Positions 9,189 to 18,729 of a DNA stretch of 64,000 nucleotides are shown here, one piece after another (position 1 is the stretch's first letter; every line of letters begins with the position of its first letter). Position numbers and translations under genes: made by a program. The stretch is from assembly GCF_013280595.1 (NCBI RefSeq), contig NZ_JAAATY010000041.1, positions 1 through 64,000 of the forward strand, given 5' to 3'. The notes under the pieces were generated by a model, which was not told the DNA's origin, ran no database searches, and was given only the letters and a program-made list of their open reading frames with translations. This stretch comes from Kibdelosporangium persicum. GTDB taxonomy: Bacteria > Actinomycetota > Actinomycetes > Mycobacteriales > Pseudonocardiaceae.

Positions 9189-9986
9189 TCAGGATCGCGG
9201 GCGTGCACCGAGGAAGTCGGCGGTCCGCCCGGTCCACGTCTGGATCTCCGGCACCGAGGTCGCGATGTGCAGCCGCGAGCCGGGGATCAGCTCGTGCAGC
9301 CGCCGTGCGGTCCCCACCGGGTGCAGCGGATCGGTCTCCCAGGTCGTGATCAGCGTCGGGATGCGCAGCCGCGCGACGAGCTCCTGCGGTGGCAGGTCGG
9401 ACTGGCCGATGCCGCGCAGCACCGACGGCAGCAGCTCGTCCGGGATCTGCGGGGTGAGGTCGAACTTGGGGTAGTCGGCGAAGATCGGCAGCGGATCGGC
9501 CTCGGCCCACGCCGTGCGCCAGGCAGGCCCGCCCAGCCGCTCGATCTCGTCCGCGGTGTCGGAGTACCACTGCCGCGCGAGGACCGGGCCGTCCTCCCAG
9601 GCCACCGGCGGGATGATCAGCACGAGGCTGCGGAACCGTTCCGGAGCGATCACGGCCGCGTGTAAGGCCATCGCCGCGCCCCAGGAGGACCCGGCGAAGT
9701 CGATCGGCTCGTCGATGCCCGTTTCGTCCAGCAGCCCCAGCAGATCCAGGGCGACGTTGGCGAACGTGTAGTCGGCGGCGACCGGGCGGCCGGTGGATTC
9801 GCCGTGGCCGCGCTGGTCGAACGTGAGCAGGCTCCGACCGGCTGACAGGGTGTCGAAGTCGAACAAGTGCATGCGCCGCACGGCATCCCGGCTGAGGAAC
9901 ACGCCGTGCGCGTAGCCGAGCGGCGTGCCCTCGCCGGTGTGCTCGTAGGCGATTGTGGCGCCGTCGCGGGTGAAGTAGCGGTCCAT
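9189..9986 (-). CDS. alpha/beta-hydrolase fold protein
   Basis: 265 aa. It has the oxyanion-region HG near residue 27, a DQRGHGES strand-4 motif and the nucleophile elbow GSSWG (Ser101), as in small-molecule esterases or hydrolases of the alpha/beta fold. The acidic residue is probably the Asp in TTWETDPLHP. The usual late catalytic His is not obvious, because the segment after the last strand reads HIATSVPEI. Activity is therefore uncertain. The start is set by AGGGAGGA just upstream of ATG 9986. The substrate cannot be predicted. Confidence 0.72.
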   Translation of the reverse strand: MDRYFTRDGATIAYEHTGEGTPLGYAHGVFLSRDAVRRMHLFDFDTLSAGRSLLTFDQRGHGESTGRPVAADYTFANVALDLLGLLDETGIDEPIDFAGSSWGAAMALHAAVIAPERFRSLVLIIPPVAWEDGPVLARQWYSDTADEIERLGGPAWRTAWAEADPLPIFADYPKFDLTPQIPDELLPSVLRGIGQSDLPPQELVARLRIPTLITTWETDPLHPVGTARRLHELIPGSRLHIATSVPEIQTWTGRTADFLGARPRS

Positions 9987-10285
9987 CGGTTCCTCCCTGT
10001 TTGTTGTCATCCCATCGTCCCCAGAAAGTGGCGGGAAATCAGTGGGCGATCGGGACCATCGACGGTCAGCGGGCAGGAATTGAGACGTCCATCCTGTTGC
10101 ACGATGCGGCGTTTCATGGCCTGTGCGGGTGGAGTTGGCCCACTGCCGGCGCTGTGACCTGCGGTGGGTCACCTTCGGTGGTGGACCGAGTGCGCGACTT
10201 CGTCGGTACAAGTGGCCCGTTCGGTCTCCCTGTTGTGCGAACCGGAATTTCGTGTCCTCTGTGGCAGGTCGATAGCTTCGGATTC

Positions 10286-11737
10286 ATGGAGTGGAGCTTT
10301 CAGACGGCCGAAGAACTCGTTGCCGCGTTGCGCGCCGGTGCGGTGACATCGGTGGAACTGACCGACGAGGCGATTGCCCGTATCGAGCGCGACGACAAGG
10401 TGATCAACGCGATCTGCGTGCCGGACTTCGACCGTGCGCGGGCCGCCGCACACCATGCCGACCAGGCCCGCGCGCGTGGTGAGGACCGGCCGCTGCTCGG
10501 CATTCCGGTGACGGTCAAGGAGTCGTACAACATCGCCGGGCTGCCCACGAACTGGGGCATGCCGCCGCACCGGAACTACATGCCGGCCGAGGACGCGGTA
10601 CAGGTGTCGCGGCTCAAGGCCGCGGGCGCGGTGGTGCTCGGCAAGACCAACGTGCCGTTGGGGCTACAGGACATCCAGAGCTTCAACGAGATCTACGGCA
10701 CCACCGTCAACCCGTGGGATCACGGTCGCACGCCGGGCGGATCCTCCGGCGGGTCGGCGGCGGCCCTGGCGTGCGGGTTCGGCGCATTGTCCATCGGCTC
10801 CGACATCGCCGGCTCGCTGCGCACCCCGGCGCATTTCTGCGGCGTCTACGCGCACAAGCCGACGGTCGGGCTGGCGGCGAACCGCGGTATGGTCGCGCCG
10901 TCCGAACCGGCATTGCCGGTCGACCTGGACCTCGCCGTGGTCGGTCCGATGGCGCGCACCGCCCGCGACCTCATGCTCCTGCTCGACGTGATGGCCGGGC
11001 CGGACCCGCTGACGCTCGGCGTGGCGCACCGTTTGGCACTGCCGCCCGCCCGCCACGAGCGGCTCTCCGATTTCCGGGTCCTGGTCCTCGACGAGCATCC
11101 GCTCATTCCGACCGGGGCCGCCGTGCGGGCGGGCGTGAACCGGGTGGCCGACGCGCTCGTCGACGGCGGCGCCCGCGTCGAACGGCACAGTCCGCTGCTG
11201 CCCGATCTGACCGAAGCCGCGACGCTCTACATGCAGCTGCTGATTTCGGGCTCTGTCGCGCGTTTTCCCACCGAATCGCACGAGCAGTTGCGGACCCGCG
11301 TCGCCGGGCTGAGTGCGGACGACCAGAGTCTCAGCACGACGCGACTGCGCGCCATGGTGTTCAGCCACCGCGACTGGATGGACGCCAACAACCGCCGCGA
11401 GCTCCACCGCCACGCCTGGCGGCAGCTGTTCACCGAGTTCGACGCCGTGGTGTGCCCGATCACGCCGACGCCCGCGTTCCCGCACGACCACACCCCCAAT
11501 CCGTTGGACCGGCGCATCGACATCGACGGCGTCGAGTACCCGTACTTCGACCAGCTCGTCTGGGCGGGCCTGGCCACCATGCCCGGCCTGCCCGCCACCG
11601 CCGTACCCGCGGGCCGGTCCCCCGAGGGCCTGCCGGTCGGCGTGCAGCTCATCGGCCCGGCGTTCGAGGACCGCACCCCGCTGCGGCTGGCCGAACTGCT
11701 CGAGCAGAAGGTCGGCGGCTTCCAGACACCGAAGTAG
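10286..11737 (+). CDS. amidase (amidase signature family)
   Basis: 483 aa, the usual length for the family. The catalytic Ser-cisSer-Lys set is present: Lys in VTVKES, the Gly/Ser-rich GGSSGGSAAALACG signature, and the nucleophile region GSDIAGSLRTPA. Such enzymes hydrolyse amides, aryl amides or related compounds in the cytoplasm. There is no GatB or GatC partner next to it and the sequence is closer to general amidases, so a role in tRNA amidation is unlikely. No clear ribosome site precedes ATG 10286. The gene stands alone, with a 299-bp divergent gap upstream. Confidence 0.86.
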   Translation: MEWSFQTAEELVAALRAGAVTSVELTDEAIARIERDDKVINAICVPDFDRARAAAHHADQARARGEDRPLLGIPVTVKESYNIAGLPTNWGMPPHRNYMPAEDAVQVSRLKAAGAVVLGKTNVPLGLQDIQSFNEIYGTTVNPWDHGRTPGGSSGGSAAALACGFGALSIGSDIAGSLRTPAHFCGVYAHKPTVGLAANRGMVAPSEPALPVDLDLAVVGPMARTARDLMLLLDVMAGPDPLTLGVAHRLALPPARHERLSDFRVLVLDEHPLIPTGAAVRAGVNRVADALVDGGARVERHSPLLPDLTEAATLYMQLLISGSVARFPTESHEQLRTRVAGLSADDQSLSTTRLRAMVFSHRDWMDANNRRELHRHAWRQLFTEFDAVVCPITPTPAFPHDHTPNPLDRRIDIDGVEYPYFDQLVWAGLATMPGLPATAVPAGRSPEGLPVGVQLIGPAFEDRTPLRLAELLEQKVGGFQTPK

Positions 11738-12206
11738 GGCGTACTTCGACACCTGGTCCAAGATCGGAGCGGTTCGAGGTTGCCGGTGTGGCGATTCGTG
11801 ATCTGCCGGTCTTGACTTCGGGCGCGGGGCAGCCCGGGCATTGCGGAGTCCTCGCGCCGAGGGGGCGGTGGTGGTGCCGAGCGTGGTGGGGGGCGGTGCG
11901 GGAGACGTACGGGCTCCTGACGGCCGCCCTGCGCGAGCCGGTCTCGTGACCGGTTCACGATACGGGTAGTAGAACGCAGAATGATCGGATGATCAGCCGG
12001 GTTTCTTCACGGGTTTCAGCCAGACGTGAACGCCGATGCGGTGGTCACGTGATCATGGGACAATTGCGGCGGTAGCTGACGCGCCGATGTCCGCGGAACG
12101 ACAGCAACTTGTCGCCCAGCGGATATCCGCCGCCGGATCATGGCGATTATCGTTCTGCCTGCCGGCACGGGGGGTGTCGGCGCACTACTCGTGTGCAGGG
12201 GGACAA
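11738..12206. other. intergenic region without a supported gene
   Basis: The 469 bp between the amidase and the ArsR-like gene hold no convincing frame. The only structure I see is a small hairpin at 11938-11953 (CCGGTC, TCGT loop, GACCGG). It is about 200 nt past the amidase stop and is weak evidence for a terminator. The region should include the promoter of the downstream regulator. Confidence 0.4.
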
Positions 12207-13190
12207 GTGCTGCGCATCCATTTCACCGCGGACGATCTGGCCAGGATCAGGGTTCGCGCCGAACCGCATCCACTGTGGGAAGTCCTGCTCAGCATGCATG
12301 TGCTGCAGGCCGGTCACGGCGCGCTCGTGTTCGAGCCGTGGCGCAGGCAGGCACGGTCGTCGATGCGCCCGTCGGCGGCCGTTCTGGCCACGCTGGCGCG
12401 GCCGAAGGGCTATTCACCGGACTTCCTCACGCCTACTGTGGACAGTCCCGATCTGGAGGCCGCGCTGGACATCCTGCTCGGCACCGGCAAAGCGGCGCTG
12501 CGCATGGACATCCAGCGGCTGGCGAGCGAGACCACGCTGCCGACGTGGGCGGCCGGTATCGCCGACGGCGACGTGTCCGCCATGCGCCAACTGGCGAACA
12601 GCATCCGCCGTTACCACCAGGACGTCCTGCGGCCGCACTGGCAGACGATCCGCGCGCACATCCGGGCGGACCGCGACAAACGCGCCGAACTCACCACGGA
12701 CTGCGGAATCGAGAGCATGCTGACCATGCTGCACCCGTCGATGAAGTGGCGTGCGCCGGTCCTGGAAGTGGAGTATCCGGTCGACCAGGAGATCCATCTC
12801 GACGGCCGCGGCCTGACCTTGCTGCCGTCGTTCTTCTGCTGGCAGAAGCCGATCACCCTGGCCGACCCGGACCGGACGCCGATCCTGGTCTACCCGGTCG
12901 AGCGGGAACTGGGCTGGTCCGGGCCGGTCGCCGGGCAGCGGTCCGCGCCCCGGCCGGAATCGCTGGTCGCGTTGCTGGGCCGGACCAGGGCGACCGTGCT
13001 GCGCACGATCGCCGAAGCGCCGCGCGTCAACACGTCCGAGCTGGCCAAGGCGATCGGCATCTCCGTCGCGGGCGCGTCCCAGCACACCACTGTGCTGCGC
13101 GACGCCGGGCTCGTGATCACCCACCGCTCCAACGGATCCGCCGTGCACAAGCTGTCCTCGCGGGGCGCGAGCCTGCTCGCGGTCGGTTGA
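12207..13190 (+). CDS. ArsR-like winged-helix transcriptional regulator
   Basis: 327 aa. The C-terminal 85 residues are an ArsR-type wHTH (LLGRTRATVLRTIAEAP, then NTSELAKAIGISVAGASQHT). The long N-terminal region of about 230 residues begins LRIHFTADDLARIRVRAEP, which I know from a widespread actinobacterial group of extended ArsR-like regulators. Its ligand is unknown. The GTG at 12207 is chosen because AGGGGGA lies just before it and homologues begin at this motif; a longer frame upstream reads poorly. No metal-binding Cys motif is present, so a metal sensor is unlikely. It stands alone. Confidence 0.78.
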   Translation: MLRIHFTADDLARIRVRAEPHPLWEVLLSMHVLQAGHGALVFEPWRRQARSSMRPSAAVLATLARPKGYSPDFLTPTVDSPDLEAALDILLGTGKAALRMDIQRLASETTLPTWAAGIADGDVSAMRQLANSIRRYHQDVLRPHWQTIRAHIRADRDKRAELTTDCGIESMLTMLHPSMKWRAPVLEVEYPVDQEIHLDGRGLTLLPSFFCWQKPITLADPDRTPILVYPVERELGWSGPVAGQRSAPRPESLVALLGRTRATVLRTIAEAPRVNTSELAKAIGISVAGASQHTTVLRDAGLVITHRSNGSAVHKLSSRGASLLAVG

Positions 13191-13440
13191 CGTCACTCGG
13201 GAAAAACCCGCGTTCGAGTCCGGTGTCACCCACAGGGCTCCCTTGTACCCGTTGGGGTGTCATGCGTATGCCCGGACAAAACGCGGATAAACCACACATC
13301 CTGACGGTCTTGTGCTCGCCGTCTGTGGCGGTTGCGTGGGTTGCCGACAGGTGCCGGTCCCGGCCCGGTTGCGAGCCGGCGGTGCACGGTGGACTGTGGA
13401 CTTCCGAACGTTGTCCTTTATAGACACGGAAGGTGAAGCC

Positions 13441-14196
13441 ATGGGACCGCAGGAACTCGTCGGCAGCGAGGTGTACGACACCCGCGGGGAACGCGTGGGC
13501 CGGGTCGCGACGGTGTACCTGAACGAGGAGTCGGAGCAGCCGGAGTGGGTGACCGTCCATACCGGCCTGTTCGGGCACAAGGAGAGCTTCGTGCCGCTGG
13601 CCGGCGCGCAGACGGCGACCGACGGGCTGCACGTGAACTGGGGCAAGGAGAAGATCAAGGACGCCCCCCGGATCGACGCGGAGGGACGGCTGTCCGCCCA
13701 GGAGAGCATGCACCTGTACGACTACTACGGGATTCCCATGCAGCGCGCCGGTGGGCGCGGTCAGCAGCGTCAACAGGGGCAGCAGGGTCAGCAGGCGCAG
13801 CAGCGCGGCCGTCAGGGTGACCAGACGATGACCCGGTCCGAGGAACAGCTGAAGGTCGGCAAGGAACGCGTCGAGTCCGGCCGTGTTCGCCTCCGCAAGC
13901 ACGTGGTGACCGAGGAGCAGCAGGTCACGGTCCCGGTGTCGCACGAGGAGGTCCGGATCGAACGCGAACCGGCCGACCCCCGCCGGGCAGGCCAGACCGA
14001 CATCGCCGAGGACGAGCAGGAAGTGGTCCTGCACGCCGAGCGGCCAGTGATGGGCAAGGAGTCCGTCCCGGTCGAACAGGTCCGCATGCACACCGAGGAA
14101 GTGACCGAACAGCAGCAAGTCAAGGGCAAGGTCCGCAAGGAACGCATCGACGTGGACCCCGCGACCGACACGCGCGGGAGGGACACCAAGCGGTGA
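13441..14196 (+). CDS. PRC-barrel and DUF2382 (YsnF/AvaK) domain protein
   Basis: 251 aa. The N-terminal PRC-barrel (about residues 1-100, ELVGSEVYDTRGERVG start) is followed by a Gln-rich linker (about 105-128, repeated GQQ units). The DUF2382 domain (about 135-245) has the VRLRKHVVTEEQQVTVPV and EEVRIEREP segments of the YsnF family. Such proteins are strongly charged, cytoplasmic and linked to general stress in Bacillus and Deinococcus. The ATG start follows GGAAGGTGA. The Gln-rich hinge is longer than I expect for the family. It is a single gene, followed by an inverted-repeat element. Confidence 0.85.
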   Translation: MGPQELVGSEVYDTRGERVGRVATVYLNEESEQPEWVTVHTGLFGHKESFVPLAGAQTATDGLHVNWGKEKIKDAPRIDAEGRLSAQESMHLYDYYGIPMQRAGGRGQQRQQGQQGQQAQQRGRQGDQTMTRSEEQLKVGKERVESGRVRLRKHVVTEEQQVTVPVSHEEVRIEREPADPRRAGQTDIAEDEQEVVLHAERPVMGKESVPVEQVRMHTEEVTEQQQVKGKVRKERIDVDPATDTRGRDTKR

Positions 14197-14207
14197 CCCC
14201 CCAATCC

Positions 14208-14326
14208 CGTGTCCACCATTCCGGCACCATGAAATCGCACTGAGCGAAGTCGCACCGGGACGAAGCGCACTGGGACCGGCAGCCAGGAGCGGCGAGAGAG
14301 TCCCGGGTGCCGGAATGGTGGACACG
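14208..14326. repeat. 119-bp element with 21-bp perfect terminal inverted repeats
   Basis: Bases 14208-14228 are the exact reverse complement of 14306-14326; the core is TGTCCACCATTCCGG. The 77-bp interior contains two or three imperfect direct copies of a CGAAG-CGCAC-GGGAC word (near 14245 and 14261). It also has ACCGGGAC against GTCCCGGGT, so the whole piece could fold into a long branched hairpin. It could be a small non-autonomous mobile element, a structured RNA or a terminator for the gene ending at 14196. There is no obvious target-site duplication. Confidence 0.6.
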
Positions 14327-14383
14327 CGCGGGCGTGAGATGCGACTTATTGCCAAATAGTGGCTACTAGGTTGAGATGGCCGT

Positions 14384-15952
14384 ATGCGTACGGTCGTCGG
14401 TCTTGTCCTGCTCGCCGCACTGGCGGTGGCGGGGTGTTCGGTTCCGCAGCAGGGGCCCGCCGGGCCGCCTTCCATCGTGATCGGCGCCGGTCAGGAGCCG
14501 GACAACCTCAACCCCATCCTCGGCTACGCGCCCGACGGCGCCGCGAAGGTCTTCGACGGCCTGGTCGACCGGGACGCCGGGCTCAGGCTGACACCCCGGC
14601 TGGCCGAGCGGCTGCCGGAGGCCACGGCCGACGGGCTGACGTGGACGGCGAAGCTCCGCCAAGGGGTCAAGTTCTCCGACGGCACGCCGTTGTCCGCGCA
14701 GGACGTGGTGTTCACGTACAAGTCGGTGCTGGACCCGAAGGTCAACTCGACGATCGCCTCCCGGTACGACGCACTCGCCGAGGTCAGCGCGCCCGACGAC
14801 AGCACGGTCGTCTTCCGGCTGAAGTACCCGTACGCGCCGTTCGGCCAGTTCCTCACGCTGGGCATCGTGCCGCGCAAGGCATTCGACGGCCAGGACATCA
14901 ACTCCGCACCGTTCAACACCGCGCCGATCGGCACCGGGCCGTACACGGTGGACCAGTGGCGCAAGGGCGACCGGATGGTGCTCAAGGCCAACGAGGGCCA
15001 CTGGGACAAGGCCCCGGCCATCAAGACCGTCACGTTCGTCTACGTCACCGACGACAACGCCAGGGCCACCAGGATGGCGTCCGGCGAGTTCGACGCCACC
15101 GTCCTGCCGCCGAGGCTGGCCGGGACGTACACCGGCAAGGCCGGGTACAAGCTCGTGCGCAACCCGTCCGCCGACTACCGCGGCCTGGGCATCCCGTCGG
15201 CGCTGCCGTTCACTTCGGACCCCAGGGTCCGGGTCGCGATCAACACCGGGATCAACCGGCAGGCGATGATCGACACCGTGCTGGCCGGGGCGGGCAAGCC
15301 CGCCGCGACCCCGATCTCGCCCTATCTCACCGAGTGGTACGACCCGGCGGCCAAGTTCGACTTCGACGCCGGGAAAGCGGGGGCGTTGCTGGACGAGGCC
15401 GGATGGCGGCTCGGTTCGGACGGCAAGCGCGCCAAGGACGGCCGGCCCGCGCGGCTGCCGATCCTGTATCCGGCCGAGGATTCGCTGCGCAAGGACCTGG
15501 CGCTGGCGGTCGGCAGTGACCTCGCCAAGCTGGGCATCGACGCGCCGGTCGAGGCGACCACGTTCGAGCTGATGTTGCAGCGCCAGAAGGAGACCGCTGC
15601 GGTGTGGGGCGGCGGCGACCCGTACGACCCGGACAGCGCCGCCTACACCCTGCTGCATTCCCGCTACAGTGGACAACCGGGTTACGTCAACATGACTCTG
15701 TACAACAACTCCCAGGTCGATGCGGCGCTCGACACCGCACGCAGGAACCTGGACCCCGGGGTCCGCAAGCAGGCGTACCGGGACTTCCAGCAGGCGTACA
15801 TGGCCGACCCGGCGTGGGCGTTCCTGGTCTTCCTCGACCACACGTACGTCATGCGCGACAAGTGGAACGGCATCGAGGAACAGGTCGAGCCGCACGACCA
15901 CGGCACGGTGCACGCCGTGTGGTGGAACATCGAGCACTGGTCGCCGAAGTGA
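14384..15952 (+). CDS. peptide/nickel-type ABC transporter substrate-binding lipoprotein
   Basis: 522 aa. A lipoprotein signal peptide has lipobox LAVAGC (Cys18), so the protein is tethered outside the membrane. The mature part is a family 5 (OppA/DppA/NikA-like) solute-binding protein with the typical LTPRLAERLPEATADGLTWT and VKFSDGTPLSAQDVVFTYKS segments. It heads a five-gene importer operon and overlaps the next gene (GTGA). The substrate is probably an oligopeptide or similar solute; the sequence alone does not tell which. Confidence 0.9.
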   Translation: MRTVVGLVLLAALAVAGCSVPQQGPAGPPSIVIGAGQEPDNLNPILGYAPDGAAKVFDGLVDRDAGLRLTPRLAERLPEATADGLTWTAKLRQGVKFSDGTPLSAQDVVFTYKSVLDPKVNSTIASRYDALAEVSAPDDSTVVFRLKYPYAPFGQFLTLGIVPRKAFDGQDINSAPFNTAPIGTGPYTVDQWRKGDRMVLKANEGHWDKAPAIKTVTFVYVTDDNARATRMASGEFDATVLPPRLAGTYTGKAGYKLVRNPSADYRGLGIPSALPFTSDPRVRVAINTGINRQAMIDTVLAGAGKPAATPISPYLTEWYDPAAKFDFDAGKAGALLDEAGWRLGSDGKRAKDGRPARLPILYPAEDSLRKDLALAVGSDLAKLGIDAPVEATTFELMLQRQKETAAVWGGGDPYDPDSAAYTLLHSRYSGQPGYVNMTLYNNSQVDAALDTARRNLDPGVRKQAYRDFQQAYMADPAWAFLVFLDHTYVMRDKWNGIEEQVEPHDHGTVHAVWWNIEHWSPK

Positions 15953-16938
15953 GCGGCACCGGAGTGACAAGCGGCATCGGCAAGCTGGTCCTGCGGCGGC
16001 TGCTGTTCGCCGTCCCGGTCCTGCTGGTCGTCAGCTTCGGCCTGTTCGTGCTGGCCAAAGCGTCCCCTTTCAACCCGGTCGAGCGGTACTTCGGGGTGCG
16101 GATCATCGGCGCCGATCCCGAGCGGGTCGCGCAGATCCGGGAGAACTGGGGCGTGGACAAGCCCGTGGTGGAGCAGTACACCGCCTGGCTCGGGCACGCG
16201 GTCACGGGCGACTTCGGCGATTCGCTGTCCCTGCAGCAGCCCGTCGCCCAGGTGATCGGTGATCGCCTGGGCTGGTCGATGTTGTTGCTGGCGGTCAGTT
16301 TCGGGCTGGCCCTGCTGCTCGGGCTGGCGCTGGGCACGCTGGCCGCGTGGCGGCAGGGCGGCTGGCTGGACCGGGCGATCACGTCCGGCTCGTACGTCCT
16401 CGAAGCCGCGCCGGTGTTCTGGCTCGGCCTCGGCGCGCTGTTCATCTTCGCGCAGCAGTTGCAGTGGTTACCGGGCGGCGGGCTCACCGACGCCGACCAA
16501 GCGCTTGATCTGGGGCAGTTGGTCCGGCACCTGGTCCTGCCCGCGGCCGTGCTGGCGATCTCGCAGGCGCCGTGGTTCGCGTTGTTCGTCCGGCAGAACC
16601 TCCTGGAGTCACTCACCCAGGACTACGTGACCGGCGCGCGGGCACGTGGTCTGCCCGACCGGACCGTGGTGCTGCGGCACGCGCTGCGGACGTCCCTGTT
16701 GCCGTTCATCACGTTGCTCGGTGCCCGGCTGCCCGAGTTGATCAGTGGCGCGCTGCTGGTCGAGACGGTGTTCTCGTGGCCGGGGATCGCGAAGGCCACT
16801 GTGGACGCCGCGCTGAACGTGGACTTCGCCCTGCTGGGCGGCCTGACCTTGCTGGCCACCGCGGCGGTTCTGCTGGGCAACCTGATCGCCGACGTGCTCT
16901 ACGCGCTGGCCGACCCGAGGGTGGGATTCGATGGTTGA
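15949..16938 (+). CDS. peptide ABC transporter permease (DppB/OppB type)
   Basis: 329 aa with six predicted membrane helices. The C-terminal inner-membrane component signature is seen around DYVTGARARGLPDRTVVLRH and FSWPGIAKATVDAA. The GTG start overlaps the TGA of the binding-protein gene, and its own stop overlaps the next start, so it is translationally coupled on both sides. It forms the channel with the next gene product. Confidence 0.9.
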   Translation: MSGTGVTSGIGKLVLRRLLFAVPVLLVVSFGLFVLAKASPFNPVERYFGVRIIGADPERVAQIRENWGVDKPVVEQYTAWLGHAVTGDFGDSLSLQQPVAQVIGDRLGWSMLLLAVSFGLALLLGLALGTLAAWRQGGWLDRAITSGSYVLEAAPVFWLGLGALFIFAQQLQWLPGGGLTDADQALDLGQLVRHLVLPAAVLAISQAPWFALFVRQNLLESLTQDYVTGARARGLPDRTVVLRHALRTSLLPFITLLGARLPELISGALLVETVFSWPGIAKATVDAALNVDFALLGGLTLLATAAVLLGNLIADVLYALADPRVGFDG

Positions 16939-17815
16939 CACGACTTGGCGGCGGGTCGCGCGATCGAGGATCGCGGTCGCCGCGGCGCCCGGATCGCCAC
17001 GGGTACGCCTGCTTTCCTCGGCCGTCATCCTGGGCGTCATCGTGCTGGCCGTGATCGTGGTTCCGGCGGTGGTCAACCTCAATCAGCAGTTCGTGGATCT
17101 CGCGGCGGCGAACCGCCCGCCGAGCCTGGCGCATCCGTTCGGCACCGACGAACTGGGCCGGGATGTGTTGCTGCGCTGTATCTACGGGCTGCGCGTCTCG
17201 CTGATGGTCGGCATCGTGGCCGCGGTCGTGTCGACGGTCCTGGGCACGCTGGTCGGCGTGCTCGCCGGTGCCGCGGGCGGCTGGGTGGACCGGTTGCTGA
17301 TGCGCGCGGTCGACACGGTCGCGTCCGTGCCGCACCTGCTGCTCGGCGTGGTGATCGTCGCGGTGCTGGGCCCGAGCCTGACCTCGGTGGTCATCTCCAT
17401 TTCGCTGACGCACTGGCTGTCGTCCGCGCGGATCGTCCGGTCGGAGATCCTTTCGTTGCGCGGCAGGCCGTTCGTCGACGCCGCGATCGCCGGCGGTTCG
17501 TCCCGGCTGCGCGTGATGGGCAGGCACCTGCTGCCCAACGTGGCCCCGCAGGTGCTGCTGGCCACGACGTTGATGATCCCGCACGCGGTGTGGCACGAGA
17601 CCGCGTTGTCGTTCCTCGGACTGGGGATGCCGCCGCACATGGCCAGCATCGGCAACATGATCAACGACGCTCAGCGTTCGCTGCTGACCGGAGGCTGGTG
17701 GATGTCCCTGGCGCCCGGGCTGATGCTGGTGGTCGCCACGCTGGCGATCTCCGGGCTCAGCGGGGTCTGGCGGGACCGGCTCAACCCACGACGTCGTTCG
17801 GAGTTGTCATGGTAG
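16931..17815 (+). CDS. peptide ABC transporter permease (DppC/OppC type)
   Basis: 294 aa. It carries the DppC hallmarks HPFGTDELGRDVLLRCIYG and the EAA loop region GGSSRLRVMGRHLLPNVAPQ, with about six membrane helices. It starts at the ATG overlapping the previous stop and overlaps the ATPase gene by 7 nt. It is the second half of the membrane channel. Confidence 0.9.
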   Translation: MVDTTWRRVARSRIAVAAAPGSPRVRLLSSAVILGVIVLAVIVVPAVVNLNQQFVDLAAANRPPSLAHPFGTDELGRDVLLRCIYGLRVSLMVGIVAAVVSTVLGTLVGVLAGAAGGWVDRLLMRAVDTVASVPHLLLGVVIVAVLGPSLTSVVISISLTHWLSSARIVRSEILSLRGRPFVDAAIAGGSSRLRVMGRHLLPNVAPQVLLATTLMIPHAVWHETALSFLGLGMPPHMASIGNMINDAQRSLLTGGWWMSLAPGLMLVVATLAISGLSGVWRDRLNPRRRSELSW

Positions 17816-18729
17816 GTCTGACCGTCGACTCGTTGTCCGTCCGGTTCACGCTGCCCGACGCCCGGGTCGCCGCGGTGAGCGACGTGTCGTTCTCGCTCGC
17901 CCCAGGCGAATGCCTCGCTCTGGTGGGCGAAAGCGGTTGCGGCAAGTCCGTTCTGGCGAGCGCGTTGCTCGGGTTCCTGCCGGGCAACGCGGAGGTCGCG
18001 GGCAGCGCGATGCTCGGGCCGCTGGACCTGCTGGCCGCGTCCGACCAGGTGCTCAGCCAGCAGGTCCGTGGCAGGCAGATCGGGCTCGTCCCGCAAAGCC
18101 CGGCCGCACACCTCACGCCCGTGCGCACGGCCCGCGCCCAGCTCGACGAAGCTCTGCGCCACCTGCACCCCGCGGAAACCCGGCCGTCCGCGGACGAGGT
18201 CGCGAAACGGGCCGGGCTCCAGCCCGCGGACCTGGACCTGTACCCGCACCAGCTGTCCGGGGGAATGGCACAACGAGTGGCCACGGCGCTGGCACTGGCC
18301 GGCGACCCGTGGATGATCATCGCCGACGAACCGACCACCGGCCTCGACCGCGCGTTGGTGGACGCCTTGGTGGCCGAACTGCGGCTGCTGGTCGCCGACG
18401 GCCGGGCAGTCCTGCTCATCACGCACGACCTCGCGGCGGCCCGGCGCGTGGCCGACCGGATCGCGGTGATGTACGCCGGCCGTCTCGTGGAAGTCGGTCC
18501 GGCGCACGAGGTTCTCGACTCACCGCGGCACCCCTACGCCCGTGGCCTGGTCGATTCGTTGCCCGACCGGGCCTTCACCCCGATCCGAGGACTGCCTCCC
18601 GTGCTCACCGACCTGCCGCCAGGCTGCGCCTTCGGTCCGCGCTGCGACCGTGTCACCGCCGAATGCTCCGACAGTCCACAGTTGACCGTGCTGAACGGTC
18701 ACGCCGTCGCCTGCCACAACCCATGCTGA
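17809..18729 (+). CDS. peptide ABC transporter ATPase (DppD/OppD type)
   Basis: 306 aa. Walker A GESGCGKS lies at 40-47, the signature LSGGMAQR near 150, and Walker B MIIADEPTTGLD near 170. The C-terminus has the oligopeptide-transporter extension (PRHPYARGLVDSLP) with Cys residues (PGCAFGPRCDRVTAEC), where many DppD/F proteins bind an Fe-S cluster. It overlaps its neighbours by 7 nt on both sides. Confidence 0.9.
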   Translation: MVGLTVDSLSVRFTLPDARVAAVSDVSFSLAPGECLALVGESGCGKSVLASALLGFLPGNAEVAGSAMLGPLDLLAASDQVLSQQVRGRQIGLVPQSPAAHLTPVRTARAQLDEALRHLHPAETRPSADEVAKRAGLQPADLDLYPHQLSGGMAQRVATALALAGDPWMIIADEPTTGLDRALVDALVAELRLLVADGRAVLLITHDLAAARRVADRIAVMYAGRLVEVGPAHEVLDSPRHPYARGLVDSLPDRAFTPIRGLPPVLTDLPPGCAFGPRCDRVTAECSDSPQLTVLNGHAVACHNPC

